Shown here: positions 8,371 through 17,212 of the stretch, in pieces | Numbering within the stretch: position 1 is the first letter of the stretch | Layout: the number at the start of each line of letters is the position of its first letter | Source: Cellulomonas uda | GTDB lineage: Bacteria; Actinomycetota; Actinomycetes; Actinomycetales; Cellulomonadaceae | Length of the DNA: 64,000 nucleotides | Assembly (NCBI RefSeq): GCF_006538705.1 | Contig: NZ_BJLP01000008.1 | Span: forward strand, 1 to 64,000 | Reading direction: 5' to 3' | Translations under genes and position numbers: made by a program | The notes under the pieces: model-generated | Seen by the model: only the letters and a program-made list of their open reading frames with translations | Databases searched by the model: none | What the model was told of the DNA's origin: nothing

Positions 8371-9417
8371 TCAGGACTGGCGGTCGGCGATCCACTCGTC
8401 GATGCGGCGCCAGTGGTCGAACAGCCAGGCCTCCTGGTCGGTGGTCGTGCGCGGGATTTCGTCCGGCTGCACCGACCAGCCCTTCATGACGATCTCCTTG
8501 TCCATCGGCAGCTCGCGCCAGATGTCCGCGACGGTGACGAGCCGGTCGAGGCCGGTGTGCGCGACGAACACGACGCCCGCCTGCGGGGCCGCGTCGAGCG
8601 CCGACAGCAGGCCGCCGGCGTGCGGGGCCATGACGTGCGCCATCTGCTCGGCCTGCGCGGCGAGCTCGGTGCGGCCCGCGCGGCGCAGCGCCTCGATGCG
8701 GCCGAGCCTTCGACGGGGGGTCACGTTGCCGCCCTCGGGGAAGATCAGCAGCGCGTCGTCGTGGTCCAGCCCGCGCGCGAGGTCCCCGACGAGGTCGGAC
8801 ATGCCCGGTCCGGCCGCGGGGCGCGCGCTGCGGGGCGTGACGAACTGCGTGGGCAGGCGGTTGAGCAGCACGTCGATCGCGGGGTCCCACTGCAAGGTGT
8901 CCTTCAGGACGATGCGGGGCTCGCGGTCGAACCGGGTGAGCAGGGCGTGCACGAGGATGAACGAGTCCCCCGGCCCGGCGTGGCGGCTCGCGACGACGAC
9001 CGGCCGCCCCTCGAGCAGGTGCCCGAGGTCCGCGTCCTCGACGACGATGCGCAGCCGCAACGTCCAGCGCACCTGCCAGAACAGCACGTCGAGCATCCGC
9101 GCGGCGAACACGTAGTGCGCGCGCTGGAACGCGGGCGCCCGCAGCTGCCACCCGAACCCGCTGCCCACCCAGAGGGCGAACGCGACGACAAGCGCCACCG
9201 CGTCCCAGTACAGGTAGAACACCGCCATCCACACGGCCCGCACGATGCGCAGCCGGCCGGGCAGGAGCCACGTCATCACCGCTCCGACGAACGCCGCGAG
9301 CAGGACGCCCACGGGCAGGACGACGAGCGCGAGCAGCACGACGAGCGGGGCGAGCACCACGCGGCGCACCCAGCGGGGCGGGAGCCGCCAGATCGGCGCA
9401 CCGCCCTGGTCGCTCAT
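8371..9417 (-). CDS. Lysophospholipid acyltransferase-family membrane protein
   Basis: 348 residues from the ATG at 9417, whose ATGA overlaps the patatin stop. Two or three hydrophobic segments lie at about residues 18-95. The catalytic block ASRHAGPGDSF (HxxxxD variant, about residue 145) and the LLIFPEGG motif (about residue 235) match PlsC/GPAT enzymes. These transfer acyl chains to lysophosphatidate or related acceptors at the membrane. Coupling to a patatin phospholipase suggests phospholipid remodelling: one enzyme removes acyl chains and the other replaces them. The acceptor is not known. Confidence 0.82.
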   Translation of the reverse strand: MSDQGGAPIWRLPPRWVRRVVLAPLVVLLALVVLPVGVLLAAFVGAVMTWLLPGRLRIVRAVWMAVFYLYWDAVALVVAFALWVGSGFGWQLRAPAFQRAHYVFAARMLDVLFWQVRWTLRLRIVVEDADLGHLLEGRPVVVASRHAGPGDSFILVHALLTRFDREPRIVLKDTLQWDPAIDVLLNRLPTQFVTPRSARPAAGPGMSDLVGDLARGLDHDDALLIFPEGGNVTPRRRLGRIEALRRAGRTELAAQAEQMAHVMAPHAGGLLSALDAAPQAGVVFVAHTGLDRLVTVADIWRELPMDKEIVMKGWSVQPDEIPRTTTDQEAWLFDHWRRIDEWIADRQS

Positions 9418-10232
9418 CGCCCGTCCAGGTAGGCGCCGCTCGCCGCGTAGGCCGCGTCCATCCGCGCACGGACCGTGTCCATCCGCTTGTACGACGAGAG
9501 CTTGTCGTCGCCCTTCGTCGGACCGCCGCTCGGCAGCACGTGCACCGTGACGCCCTCCGGGGCCTCGTCGACCTCGCGGGAGAACCGGTGCCGCCGCGCG
9601 ATCTCGAAGCTGACGCGCGCGACGTCCGACGGTCGGTCCGGGTTGGTCAGGGGCTCCTCGATCCGCCCGACCTGCAGCACGTACACCGCGGTCGCACCCC
9701 GCCGCCACGCCTCCGACAGGGGGATCGAGTTCACGAGCCCGCCGTCGACGTAATGCTCGCCGTCGATCTCGGTGGCCGGCAGGATCCCCGGCACCGACGC
9801 GGACGCCATCACGGCGGGCAGCACCGGGCCCGAGTCGAACCACTTCTCGGCCGCCCGCTCGATGCACGCCGCCGCGACCGCGAGCGGCACCGTGAGGTCC
9901 TCGAACCGCGTGTCCGCGCCGATCATGCCCGCGACCAGCTCACGCAGCGGGCTCGGGTCGTTCAGGTGCGTGCGGGAGCGCGCGAGGCGCGCGAGCTGCT
10001 TGGGCCACGAGTCCCCGTAGACCGCCGCGGCCGCGGGTGACGCCCACGCCTCCGCGAGCCGCTCGACCACCGCCGGCGTCGGGTCCGCCGCCACCGCGGA
10101 GCCGTTGATCGCGCCGATCGACGTCCCGACGACGACCTGGGGCACGATCCCGCGCTCGAACAGCGCCCGCAGCATCCCGACCTGCACCGCGCCGCGCACG
10201 CCACCGCCGCCGAGCACGAACCCCACGCTCAT
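9414..10232 (-). CDS. Patatin-like phospholipase (RssA type)
   Basis: 272 residues from ATG at 10232. Patatin landmarks are complete: oxyanion glycine loop GFVLGGGGVRGAVQVGML (residues about 4-21), nucleophile elbow GTSIG, and the Asp of the dyad in YVDGGLVNSIP. There is no signal peptide, so it acts on the cytoplasmic face or in the cytosol. It is a Ser-Asp lipid acyl hydrolase. Its 3' end overlaps the acyltransferase gene by 4 bases. The promoter region faces the divergent thioredoxin-NHL gene, and a pair of hairpin repeats (10290-10419) fills the space. Confidence 0.87.
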   Translation of the reverse strand: MSVGFVLGGGGVRGAVQVGMLRALFERGIVPQVVVGTSIGAINGSAVAADPTPAVVERLAEAWASPAAAAVYGDSWPKQLARLARSRTHLNDPSPLRELVAGMIGADTRFEDLTVPLAVAAACIERAAEKWFDSGPVLPAVMASASVPGILPATEIDGEHYVDGGLVNSIPLSEAWRRGATAVYVLQVGRIEEPLTNPDRPSDVARVSFEIARRHRFSREVDEAPEGVTVHVLPSGGPTKGDDKLSSYKRMDTVRARMDAAYAASGAYLDGR

Positions 10233-10289
10233 GCAGCCGATCGTGGCAGACCACCCCCGCCCCCGCGATCCCTCCCCACGGGTGGTCCG

Positions 10290-10419
10290 CGACCCCGCGC
10301 TTCCTCCGGGTATGCGACTGCTGAGCCGGAGCAACCGCGGGGTCGGGGCGGGGACGGACGACGAGACCGTGGTCGCTCCGGGATCGACATGTCAGAGCCG
10401 GAGGAACGACGGGGTCGGC
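10290..10419. repeat. Paired hairpin repeat, pair 2
   Basis: Units at 10290-10347 and 10362-10419, 72 bp apart. The first has left arm GACCCCGCGCTTCCTCCGG facing CCGGAGCAACCGCGGGGTC; the second has the GAGACC-type left arm. This pair lies between divergent genes (patatin and thioredoxin-NHL), so a transcription-terminator role cannot explain it. Confidence 0.85.
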
Positions 10420-10463
10420 GGGGTCGGCGGGGGGGCAGCCGTGGGAGCGGTGAGAATGGGGGG

Positions 10464-12389
10464 GTGACTGAGGTGAAGGCGGGGCGGCTGCCCCGGGTGC
10501 GTGCGTCGGAGCTCGTCGGCCGCGGGTGGCTCAACACCGGTGGGCGGGACGTGACGCTCGCGGACCTGCGCGGCAAGGTGGTCGTCCTCGACTTCTGGAC
10601 GTTCTGCTGCATCAACTGCCTGCACGTTCTCGACGAGATGCGCGAGCTCGAGGCCGAGTTCTCCGACGTGCTCGTCGTGATCGGCGTGCACTCGCCGAAG
10701 TTCGTGCACGAGGCGGACCCGGTCGCGCTCGCGGCGGCGGTCGAGCGGTACGAGGTGCACCACCCCGTCCTGGACGACCCGCAGCTGCACACCTGGCAGG
10801 CGTACGCCGCGCGGGCCTGGCCGACGCTCGTCGTGATCGACCCGGAGGGGTACGTCGTCGCGCAGATGGCGGGCGAGGGGCACCGGCACAACCTCGAGGT
10901 GCTGGTCCGCGAGCTCGTCGCGGAGCACAACGCGAAGGGCACGCTGCACCGCGGGTCCGGACCGTACGTCCCGCCCCAGGCCACGCCGGGGACGCTGCGG
11001 TTCCCCGCGAAGGCGGTCGCGCTGCCGAACGGGCACCTGCTCGTGGCCGACGCGGGCCACCACTCGCTGGCCGAGCTCGAGGCCGACGGCGAGACGCTCG
11101 TGCGGCGCATCGGCGCGGGCGAGCGCGGGCTCGTCGACGGCGGCCCCGACGAGGCGCGGTTCAGCGAGCCGAACGGCCTGTGCCTCGTGCCCGACGAGCT
11201 GCGGCCGTGGCTCGGGTACGACGTGCTGGTCGCGGACACCGTCAACCATGCGCTGCGCGGCGTGCGGCTCGACGACGGCACGGTGACGACCGTCGCGGGG
11301 ACCGGTGAGCAGCTGATGGTCGGTGCGTCGGACAACGTGTCGGCGGAGCTCGGCGGCGGCACCGGGGCGGGCTTCGCCGGGCCCGCGCGAGCCGTGCGGC
11401 TCTCGTCGCCGTGGGACGTCGCGTGGTCGCAGGAGTGGGGCGCGTTCGTCGTCGCGATGGCCGGCAACCACACGCTGTGGGCGTTCGACGACAAGGAGGG
11501 CTCGATCGCGCACGTCGGCGGCACCATGAACGAGGGCCTGCTCGACGGCCCGCTGCCGGAGGCGTGGTTCGCGCAGCCGTCGGGCCTCGCCGTAGGCCCG
11601 GACCGGCGGATCTGGCTCGCGGACTCCGAGACCTCCGCGCTGCGCGTCGTCACGCCCACGCACGCGACGATCGGCGACGGCACCGTGCGCACGGTCGTCG
11701 GCGAAGGCCTGTTCGACTTCGGCCACCGCGACGGGCGGGCCGACGAGGCACGGCTCCAGCACCCGCTCGGCGTCGCCGTGCTGCCCGACGGGTCGGTGGC
11801 CGTGGCCGACACGTACAACGGCGCGGTCCGCCGCTACGTCCCGTCGCGCACCGACGACGAGCCGGGCGAGGTCACGACGATCGCCACGGGCCTGGCCGAG
11901 CCGAGCGGCCTCGTCGTGCTGGGCGAGGGTGCCGACGCGGTGCTGCTCGTCGTCGAGTCCGCGGCCCACCGGGTCACGCGGGTCCCGCTGACCGGCGTGG
12001 TCGACGCGACCGTCGACGGCGGCTCGCACCGCACGCAGCGGCCCGTCACGGACCTCGCGCCGCGGGTGCGCCTCGACGTGGTCTTCACGCCCGCGACGGG
12101 GCAGAAGTACGACGACCGGTTCGGCCCCTCGACGCGCCTGCAGGTCTCGTCGACCCCACCGACGCTGCTGCTCGAAGGTGCGGGCGACGACGTGCCGTTC
12201 GAGCGCACCCTGGTGCTCGACCCGGCGGTCGGTGAGGGGGTCCTGCACGTCACGGCCCACGCCGCGTCGTGCGACGACGACCCCGCGGTGGAGTACCCGG
12301 CGTGCCACCTCAACGCGCAGGACTGGGGCGTCCCGGTCCGTGTCACGGCCGACGGCGACGCGGCCCTGACGCTCCCGCTGCACGGCTGA
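10464..12389 (+). CDS. Thioredoxin-fold / NHL beta-propeller protein (NHLRC2-like)
   Basis: 641 residues from GTG at 10464. Residues about 15-160 are a TlpA/thioredoxin domain with WTFCCINCLHVL, the CCINC active site typical of the NHLRC2 group. Residues about 175-520 are NHL propeller repeats (GHLLVADAGHHSLAEL, GYDVLVADTVNHALRGV, DRRIWLADSETSALRVV, GSVAVADTYNGAVRRY). The last roughly 110 residues form a beta-rich C-terminal domain. There is no signal peptide, so it is cytosolic. The architecture is conserved from bacteria to animals; the thiol substrate is unknown. The gene stands alone and converges with the GGDEF gene. Confidence 0.88.
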   Translation: MTEVKAGRLPRVRASELVGRGWLNTGGRDVTLADLRGKVVVLDFWTFCCINCLHVLDEMRELEAEFSDVLVVIGVHSPKFVHEADPVALAAAVERYEVHHPVLDDPQLHTWQAYAARAWPTLVVIDPEGYVVAQMAGEGHRHNLEVLVRELVAEHNAKGTLHRGSGPYVPPQATPGTLRFPAKAVALPNGHLLVADAGHHSLAELEADGETLVRRIGAGERGLVDGGPDEARFSEPNGLCLVPDELRPWLGYDVLVADTVNHALRGVRLDDGTVTTVAGTGEQLMVGASDNVSAELGGGTGAGFAGPARAVRLSSPWDVAWSQEWGAFVVAMAGNHTLWAFDDKEGSIAHVGGTMNEGLLDGPLPEAWFAQPSGLAVGPDRRIWLADSETSALRVVTPTHATIGDGTVRTVVGEGLFDFGHRDGRADEARLQHPLGVAVLPDGSVAVADTYNGAVRRYVPSRTDDEPGEVTTIATGLAEPSGLVVLGEGADAVLLVVESAAHRVTRVPLTGVVDATVDGGSHRTQRPVTDLAPRVRLDVVFTPATGQKYDDRFGPSTRLQVSSTPPTLLLEGAGDDVPFERTLVLDPAVGEGVLHVTAHAASCDDDPAVEYPACHLNAQDWGVPVRVTADGDAALTLPLHG

Positions 12390-12413
12390 CGCACGGGACC
12401 GGCCCGTCCGTCA
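12387..12413. terminator. Hairpin holding both convergent stop codons
   Basis: TGACG-c-ACGGG, loop ACCGG, CCCGT-c-CGTCA. The TGA of the rightward thioredoxin-NHL gene opens the stem and the TCA (reverse stop) of the leftward GGDEF gene closes it. It is a compact bidirectional terminator candidate. Confidence 0.5.
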
Positions 12414-13820
12414 GGAGGCGCCCTCGATGGCGACCGCCGTCAGGGCGTGCAGCGCGGTCGTGACCACCGGACCCTGCGCGGCGTTGGGGGACGAGCCGAT
12501 CTCGACGAGCCACGACCCGTGCACCACCTGCGTGACGAGCTGCTCGCTCTCCCCGTCGGCGGGGCTCCCACCCCGCGCGATCGCGGACGCGGCCCCGTCC
12601 CGCTGCATGAGCACGGCCCACGCCGACCCGCCGAGCGTCTCGGTGGTCGCCGCGGCCATCGCGCACAGGCGCGGCACCACACCGGACTGCGCCGCGGTGA
12701 TCGCGGCGGCACCCGCGACGACGACCCGCTCGGCCGTGACCGACGGGTCCGCGATCGGCACCGCCGACGCACGTGCCCGGGCCCGCGCGCGCTTCACGCG
12801 GTACTGCGCGATGTCCGCCCGCCGGAACAGGTTGCGCGCCGAGATCTCCCCCGTGATCGCGGTCGACGCGAGGCCGTAGGAGATCGCGGCGCCGTGCGGC
12901 AGCGGGAAGTCCGACGTGGTGCTGGACATGACCTCCGCGACCTCGGCCCGGTGGTGGCCCACCGTGACCAGGCAGAACTCGTCGCCGCCGAGGCGGGCGG
13001 CCGTCGAGCCCGGCAGACGGTCCGCGGCGCGGCGCAGCACGTCCGCGACCGAGCGCAGCAGGTCGTCACCCGTGTCGTGTCCCAGCTCGTCGTTCACGCG
13101 CTTGAGGCCGTCCACGTCGCACATGACGATGCAGACCTCCTCGCCCGACTCGAGCGCGGCCTCCGCGGCCGTGTCGGCGACGCGGCGGTTCGACAGCCCG
13201 GTCAGCGGGTCGTCGGCGACGAGGTGGCGGATCTGCTCCTCGAGGTCGACACGCGCGATCGCACCCGCCGCCAGCGCCGCGACGACCTCGGCACGGGCGA
13301 GGTCGTCGATCGTGAACAGCCCGTTCTCCGGCCCGCGCATCGCGAACAGCTCGCCCCACACGGCACCGTTCACGACGATCGGCGCGGCCAGCGAGCTCGC
13401 GGCGCCGACCTGCTGCAGCATCTCGATCTCGACCGGGTCACCCGCGTCCGGGTCGCCCGGCTGCGTGGGTGCCCCGGTGACGTCCTGCGCGTGCGCGATC
13501 CACGACTCCCGCTCCCGGATGAGCCGGCGCAGCGCGGGACGGTCCTCCGCGCGGTACGAGCCGCGCAGCCGCCAGACCTGGCGCGGGTCCGTGGCCGGCT
13601 CGGTGTGCAGGACGTGCAGCGTCTCCTGCTCGATGCGGCACGTGGCCGCCAGCCGGGCCTGGAGCACCTCGGCCGCGACGGCCGCCGCGGTCTGCACGAC
13701 CTCGTCGAGCGAGCGCGCGTGCTCGAGCCTGCGGGCGGCCATGGCGAAGCCGCGGACACCGCTGAGAGCCGCCGCGGCTCGTCGGTCCGCGCGCGCTCCG
13801 GCCGTCACCCGTGGCGTCAC
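12411..13820 (-). CDS. GGDEF-domain protein with GAF-like sensor (diguanylate cyclase)
   Basis: 469 residues from a GTG at 13820; the start is uncertain because no good ribosome site is seen. Residues about 25-200 look like a GAF-type sensor (SLAAPIVVNGAVWGELFAMRG). A GGDEF domain follows at about 210-370: DPLTGLSNRRV, then CDVDGLKRVNDELGHDTGD, then ARLGGDEFCLV. The intact GGDEF motif predicts cyclic-di-GMP synthesis. An inhibitory RxxD I-site five residues upstream of GGDEF is not present. The last 100 residues form a second, degenerate GAF-like region. No membrane segment is seen, so it is a cytosolic sensor of unknown input. Confidence 0.87.
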   Translation of the reverse strand: MTPRVTAGARADRRAAAALSGVRGFAMAARRLEHARSLDEVVQTAAAVAAEVLQARLAATCRIEQETLHVLHTEPATDPRQVWRLRGSYRAEDRPALRRLIRERESWIAHAQDVTGAPTQPGDPDAGDPVEIEMLQQVGAASSLAAPIVVNGAVWGELFAMRGPENGLFTIDDLARAEVVAALAAGAIARVDLEEQIRHLVADDPLTGLSNRRVADTAAEAALESGEEVCIVMCDVDGLKRVNDELGHDTGDDLLRSVADVLRRAADRLPGSTAARLGGDEFCLVTVGHHRAEVAEVMSSTTSDFPLPHGAAISYGLASTAITGEISARNLFRRADIAQYRVKRARARARASAVPIADPSVTAERVVVAGAAAITAAQSGVVPRLCAMAAATTETLGGSAWAVLMQRDGAASAIARGGSPADGESEQLVTQVVHGSWLVEIGSSPNAAQGPVVTTALHALTAVAIEGAS

Positions 13821-13930
13821 GGGGACATCATCGCGTGCCGGGACGCCTCGCGGACACCTCGCGGCACCCGAATCACTCGTTCCGCACAAATCGCCCGCGT
13901 CGGACCGCCCGACGAGGCCGCGGCAGAGGG

Positions 13931-14611
13931 TCAGGCGGCGACGAACCTCTCGCCGAGACCCGCGAAGACCGCCTGGTTCAGCCGGAAGGCCACCCGCGCC
14001 TCCGCGACGGTCGCGGCGCGCCGCTCGTCGTCGAGGGGCAGCGCGTCGAGGCGCTCGCGGTACACGTCCTTGAACGGCTTGAGCCGGTGGATCGCGGGGA
14101 AGTCGTAGAACGAGACGCCCTGGTCCGGCACGCCGTAGTGGCGTTGCACCATGCGCTTGACCACCTGGCCGCCCGAGAGGTCGCCGAGGTAGCGCGTGTA
14201 GGCGTGCGCCGCGTACAGCGTGAGGTCCGACGAGCACGCGGTGAGCCGCTGAGCGTAGGCCTGGGTCGCGGGCAGCAGCTCGACCCGCGCCGCCCAGTCC
14301 GGGCCGATCAGGTGCGCGAGGTCCGACTCGATCGCGGGCAGTCGCGTCAGCTCGTCGAACACGAGGCCGTGGTCGCCGCCCGCCGCGCGCAGCGTGGCGC
14401 CCGCGTTCTCGAGCGCCGCGTAGATCGCGAACTGCTGGACCGCGAGCGCGGTGTACGCGTCCTGCCCGAGCCGGCCGCCCATGAGCGCCTCGATGAACGC
14501 CATGCCCTCGGCCTTGCCGTGCACCTCGCGGGTGCCCTCACGGAGCGCGTGGGACAGCGGCTGGTAGAGCGGGAGGTCGGTGCTGCCGGCGGGTACGGAG
14601 GTCGTCGTCAC
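13931..14611 (-). CDS. Biliverdin-producing heme oxygenase
   Basis: 226 residues from a GTG at 14611 with GAGAGAG upstream. It is of the HmuO/HO-1 type. The proximal heme His is in REGTREVHGKAE (about residue 26), and the distal helix signature is YLGDLSGGQVVKRM. It opens heme to biliverdin, CO and Fe2+, and in actinobacteria it typically serves iron release from imported or surplus heme. The promoter contains an IdeR/DtxR-like box (14676-14694), so low-iron induction is likely. No heme importer genes are adjacent. Confidence 0.92.
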   Translation of the reverse strand: MTTTSVPAGSTDLPLYQPLSHALREGTREVHGKAEGMAFIEALMGGRLGQDAYTALAVQQFAIYAALENAGATLRAAGGDHGLVFDELTRLPAIESDLAHLIGPDWAARVELLPATQAYAQRLTACSSDLTLYAAHAYTRYLGDLSGGQVVKRMVQRHYGVPDQGVSFYDFPAIHRLKPFKDVYRERLDALPLDDERRAATVAEARVAFRLNQAVFAGLGERFVAA

Positions 14612-14648
14612 GGGCGTCTCTCTCGGTCGTGGTCGCACGGTGATGACG

Positions 14649-14657
14649 TGCTGTCAG
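14649..14657. promoter_or_regulatory. TGCTGTCAG nonamer in the heme oxygenase promoter
   Basis: TGCTGTCAG sits about 40 bases upstream of the heme oxygenase start. The identical nonamer overlaps the TetR operator region at 6501-6509. A shared regulator is possible, but a 9-bp match may be chance. Confidence 0.25.
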
Positions 14658-14675
14658 GAACAGTACGGCACGAAG

Positions 14676-14694
14676 TAAGGATTGCCTATGCTCA
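14676..14694. promoter_or_regulatory. IdeR/DtxR-type iron box candidate
   Basis: TAAGGATTGCCTATGCTCA. Read on the minus strand it matches 13 of 19 positions of the iron-box consensus TTAGGTTAGGCTAACCTAA, including the AGGC core. It is 65-83 bases upstream of the heme oxygenase start and in an unusually AT-rich patch. Iron-dependent repression of heme oxygenase by DtxR is known in corynebacteria. Confidence 0.55.
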
Positions 14695-14797
14695 CTCGAC
14701 GACCGTCCAGATGCCGGGACGTGAGCCGCGCCCCGGGACGACGAAGGCGCCGCGCAGCCCGTCGGCCACGCGGCGCCCGTCGTCGGACCAGCACTGG

Positions 14798-15019
14798 TCA
14801 CACCGTCGGCGGCGGCACCTCCCGGTGCTCCACCACGGCCGTGTGCGACGTCCTGGTGCGCTGCGAGTTCAGCACCAGCGCGAGGATGAGCATGAGCGCG
14901 CCCGCACCCATGCAGATGTACCCGATCACCGTCAGGTTGACGCCGTCGATCGCGTCCCTCACCCCGAAGGCCAGGATCGCGCCGATCACGAGCAGCCCGA
15001 TGCCGCCACCGATACCCAT
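14798..15019 (-). CDS. Small two-helix membrane protein (DUF6458-like)
   Basis: 73 residues from ATG at 15019. Two hydrophobic helices lie at about residues 3-22 (GGGIGLLVIGAILAFGV) and 30-50 (LTVIGYICMGAGALMLILAL), followed by a polar tail. Length, the opening MGIGGGI and the topology match the small actinobacterial DUF6458 membrane proteins. The function is unknown. It stands between the S9 peptidase and the heme oxygenase, on the same strand, with no overlap to either. Confidence 0.72.
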   Translation of the reverse strand: MGIGGGIGLLVIGAILAFGVRDAIDGVNLTVIGYICMGAGALMLILALVLNSQRTRTSHTAVVEHREVPPPTV

Positions 15020-15121
15020 GCGTGACTCCCTTCGTCGACGGCCGTCAGGCCGCGCCCAGATCTCGGAGTCTCGCCCGCGCCGGCACGAACCGCTCGCCGA
15101 ACGTCCCTTTCGTCCCGGTTC

Positions 15122-17212
15122 TCAGCCCAGGACGTCCGGGTACGCCACCGCGTCGTCACCCGTCCGAGCGAGCACGTGCTCGGCCAGGAAGGCCTCGACC
15201 GTCGCGTACCAGACCACCGCGTGCTGCGGCTGCAGCACCCAGTGGTTCTCGTCCGGGAAGTACAGGAACCGGTGCGGCGAGCGCCCCTCGTCGTCGGCCG
15301 GCAGACCCGACTTCGCGAGCAGCTCGTACCACAGCCGCAGCCCCTCGCCGATGGGCACCCGGTAGTCCCGGTCCCCGTGGATGACGAGCATCGGCGTGCG
15401 GATGCGCTCGACGAACCGGTGCGGCGACGCCTCCGACGCCATCTGCTCCGTCATCTCCCGCTGCCAGTAGAACGCCGCGTCCGTCGTCGGGCCGAACTGG
15501 TCCAGCGCCCACAGGCTCGCGTGCGTCACGATCGCCCGGAACCGGTCCGTGTGCCCCGCGACCCAGTTCGCCATGTACCCGCCGAACGAGCCGCCCATCG
15601 CCGCCGTGCGCGTCTCGTCGACCGCCTCGTGCTGCTCCGCGACGTCCGTGACCGCCATGAGGTCGGTGAACGGCGCCTCGCCCCACGCACCCCATCCCGC
15701 CTGCACGAAGTCCTGCCCGTACCCCGTCGACAGCGCCGGGTCCGGCAGCAGCACCGCGTACCCCCGGGCGACCAGCAGCCACGGGTTCCAGCGCCACGAC
15801 CACGCGTTCCACGAGCCGAGCGGCCCGCCGTGGATCCACAGCAGCAGCGGCGCCGGGCTCGCGGCGTCCGCACCCTCGGGCAGCGCGAGCCACGCCCGCA
15901 CCCGACGCCCGTCCGCGACCGTGGCCGTGACCTCCTCGAGACGCCCCGGCAGCTCGGGCGTCGGCGCCGGCGACCGCAGCGCCACGGCCTGCGTCGGGAC
16001 GCTCGTCAGGTCGATCCGCACCGGGTGCGCGGGCGCGAGGTACGACGAGCGCAGCGCGTACGCCGTGCGCCCGTCGGGAGCCACCCGCACGTCCGTGAAC
16101 GCCGCGTCGTCGCTGGTCACGCGCGTGACCGTGTCCGGCGCACCGGCGTCGCCCAGGTCCACCCGGAACACCGGCGCGCGGCCCTCGTCGTCCGCGACGA
16201 CCAGCAGCCCCGACGAGTCCGGGAGCCACACCGGGCTCCCCGGCCACCGGTCCCAGTCCGCCGCGACCACCCGCGACTCGCCACCCGCGAGCGGCACCAG
16301 CCGCAGCCCGACGCGCGGCGCCAGGTGCGGCGTCGAGATCGTCTCGTACCCGAACACGACCCACCGGCCGTCGGGCGACACCACCGGCGAGAACGCGTCG
16401 AACGCGTCGTCCTCGACGAGCGTGCGGCGCTCACCGGACGCCACGTCGACCACGACGAGCACGCTGCGTTGGTCACCGCGCGCCCGCGGCCGGTTCCAGC
16501 CCGTGACGAGCGTCGTGCCGTCCGGGGAGATCGCCGCGTGCTGCTCGACCAGCGCCGCACCCGCCTGCGGGGTGCGGTCGGCGAGCGTCAGGCGGGGCTC
16601 GTCCTGACCCGCCAGCGGCGCGTCGTCGGCGCCCGTGACCAGCGCGGAGACGTCCGCGGTGAACAGGTGCGGGAAGCCGGGGCCCAGGTCGTGGTCCCAG
16701 AACCGCACGGGGTACCCGTCGTGCAGGATCGCGCCGACCTTCTTCTCCTTGCGGTCCTTGCGCAGCCTCTCGTCCTGCTCCTCGTCGGCGGCGCGCGTCA
16801 GCACGTCACCCGTGAGCAGCACGACGTCAGCCGCATCCGCCGTCGTCGGGCCGCCGAGCCCGCCCTTGCGCGCCGCGACCACCCGCGCCTCCGCACCGTC
16901 CCGCGGCAGCAGCCACAGCGCCGGCGGGTTCTCGTCGTCCCCGTCCTTCGCCGCCGGGTCCGGGCGGGCGCTCGTGAACAGCAGGTCACCGGCGGCCGTG
17001 AACGCCGCCCCGCCCTCCGACTTCGCCGACCGGGTCAGCCTGCGCGCGGGCCTCTCGCCCGCCGGGTCGACCTCCCACAGCGCGGTCACGTACGCGGTCT
17101 TCTTCGCGTCGAGCGTCGAGACGCCGACGACGAGCCGCTCCCCGTCGGGTGACAGCGCGAGCCCACCGACCCGCGGGATCCCGACGTACTCCTCCAGCTC
17201 AGCGATCCTCAT
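15122..17212 (-). CDS. S9-family peptidase (acylaminoacyl/dipeptidyl peptidase type)
   Basis: 696 residues from ATG at 17212. The N-terminal roughly 430 residues are a beta-propeller rich in LALSPDG / VVSPDGRW repeats. The C-terminal roughly 260 residues are an alpha/beta hydrolase. The catalytic Ser is in GGSFGGYMANW, the Asp is in VIHGDRDYRVP, and the His is in DENHWVL. The oxyanion HGGP motif (LLWIHGGPLGSW) precedes them. There is no signal peptide, so it is a cytosolic exo/oligopeptidase. It is a single gene; its promoter side faces a 377-bp intergenic stretch with a repeat pair. Confidence 0.9.
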   Translation of the reverse strand: MRIAELEEYVGIPRVGGLALSPDGERLVVGVSTLDAKKTAYVTALWEVDPAGERPARRLTRSAKSEGGAAFTAAGDLLFTSARPDPAAKDGDDENPPALWLLPRDGAEARVVAARKGGLGGPTTADAADVVLLTGDVLTRAADEEQDERLRKDRKEKKVGAILHDGYPVRFWDHDLGPGFPHLFTADVSALVTGADDAPLAGQDEPRLTLADRTPQAGAALVEQHAAISPDGTTLVTGWNRPRARGDQRSVLVVVDVASGERRTLVEDDAFDAFSPVVSPDGRWVVFGYETISTPHLAPRVGLRLVPLAGGESRVVAADWDRWPGSPVWLPDSSGLLVVADDEGRAPVFRVDLGDAGAPDTVTRVTSDDAAFTDVRVAPDGRTAYALRSSYLAPAHPVRIDLTSVPTQAVALRSPAPTPELPGRLEEVTATVADGRRVRAWLALPEGADAASPAPLLLWIHGGPLGSWNAWSWRWNPWLLVARGYAVLLPDPALSTGYGQDFVQAGWGAWGEAPFTDLMAVTDVAEQHEAVDETRTAAMGGSFGGYMANWVAGHTDRFRAIVTHASLWALDQFGPTTDAAFYWQREMTEQMASEASPHRFVERIRTPMLVIHGDRDYRVPIGEGLRLWYELLAKSGLPADDEGRSPHRFLYFPDENHWVLQPQHAVVWYATVEAFLAEHVLARTGDDAVAYPDVLG

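Noticed and set aside
8360-8376. CTGA-CGCC-TCAG dyad between convergent methyltransferase and acyltransferase genes
   Set aside because: Four-base arms are too short to support a terminator or operator.
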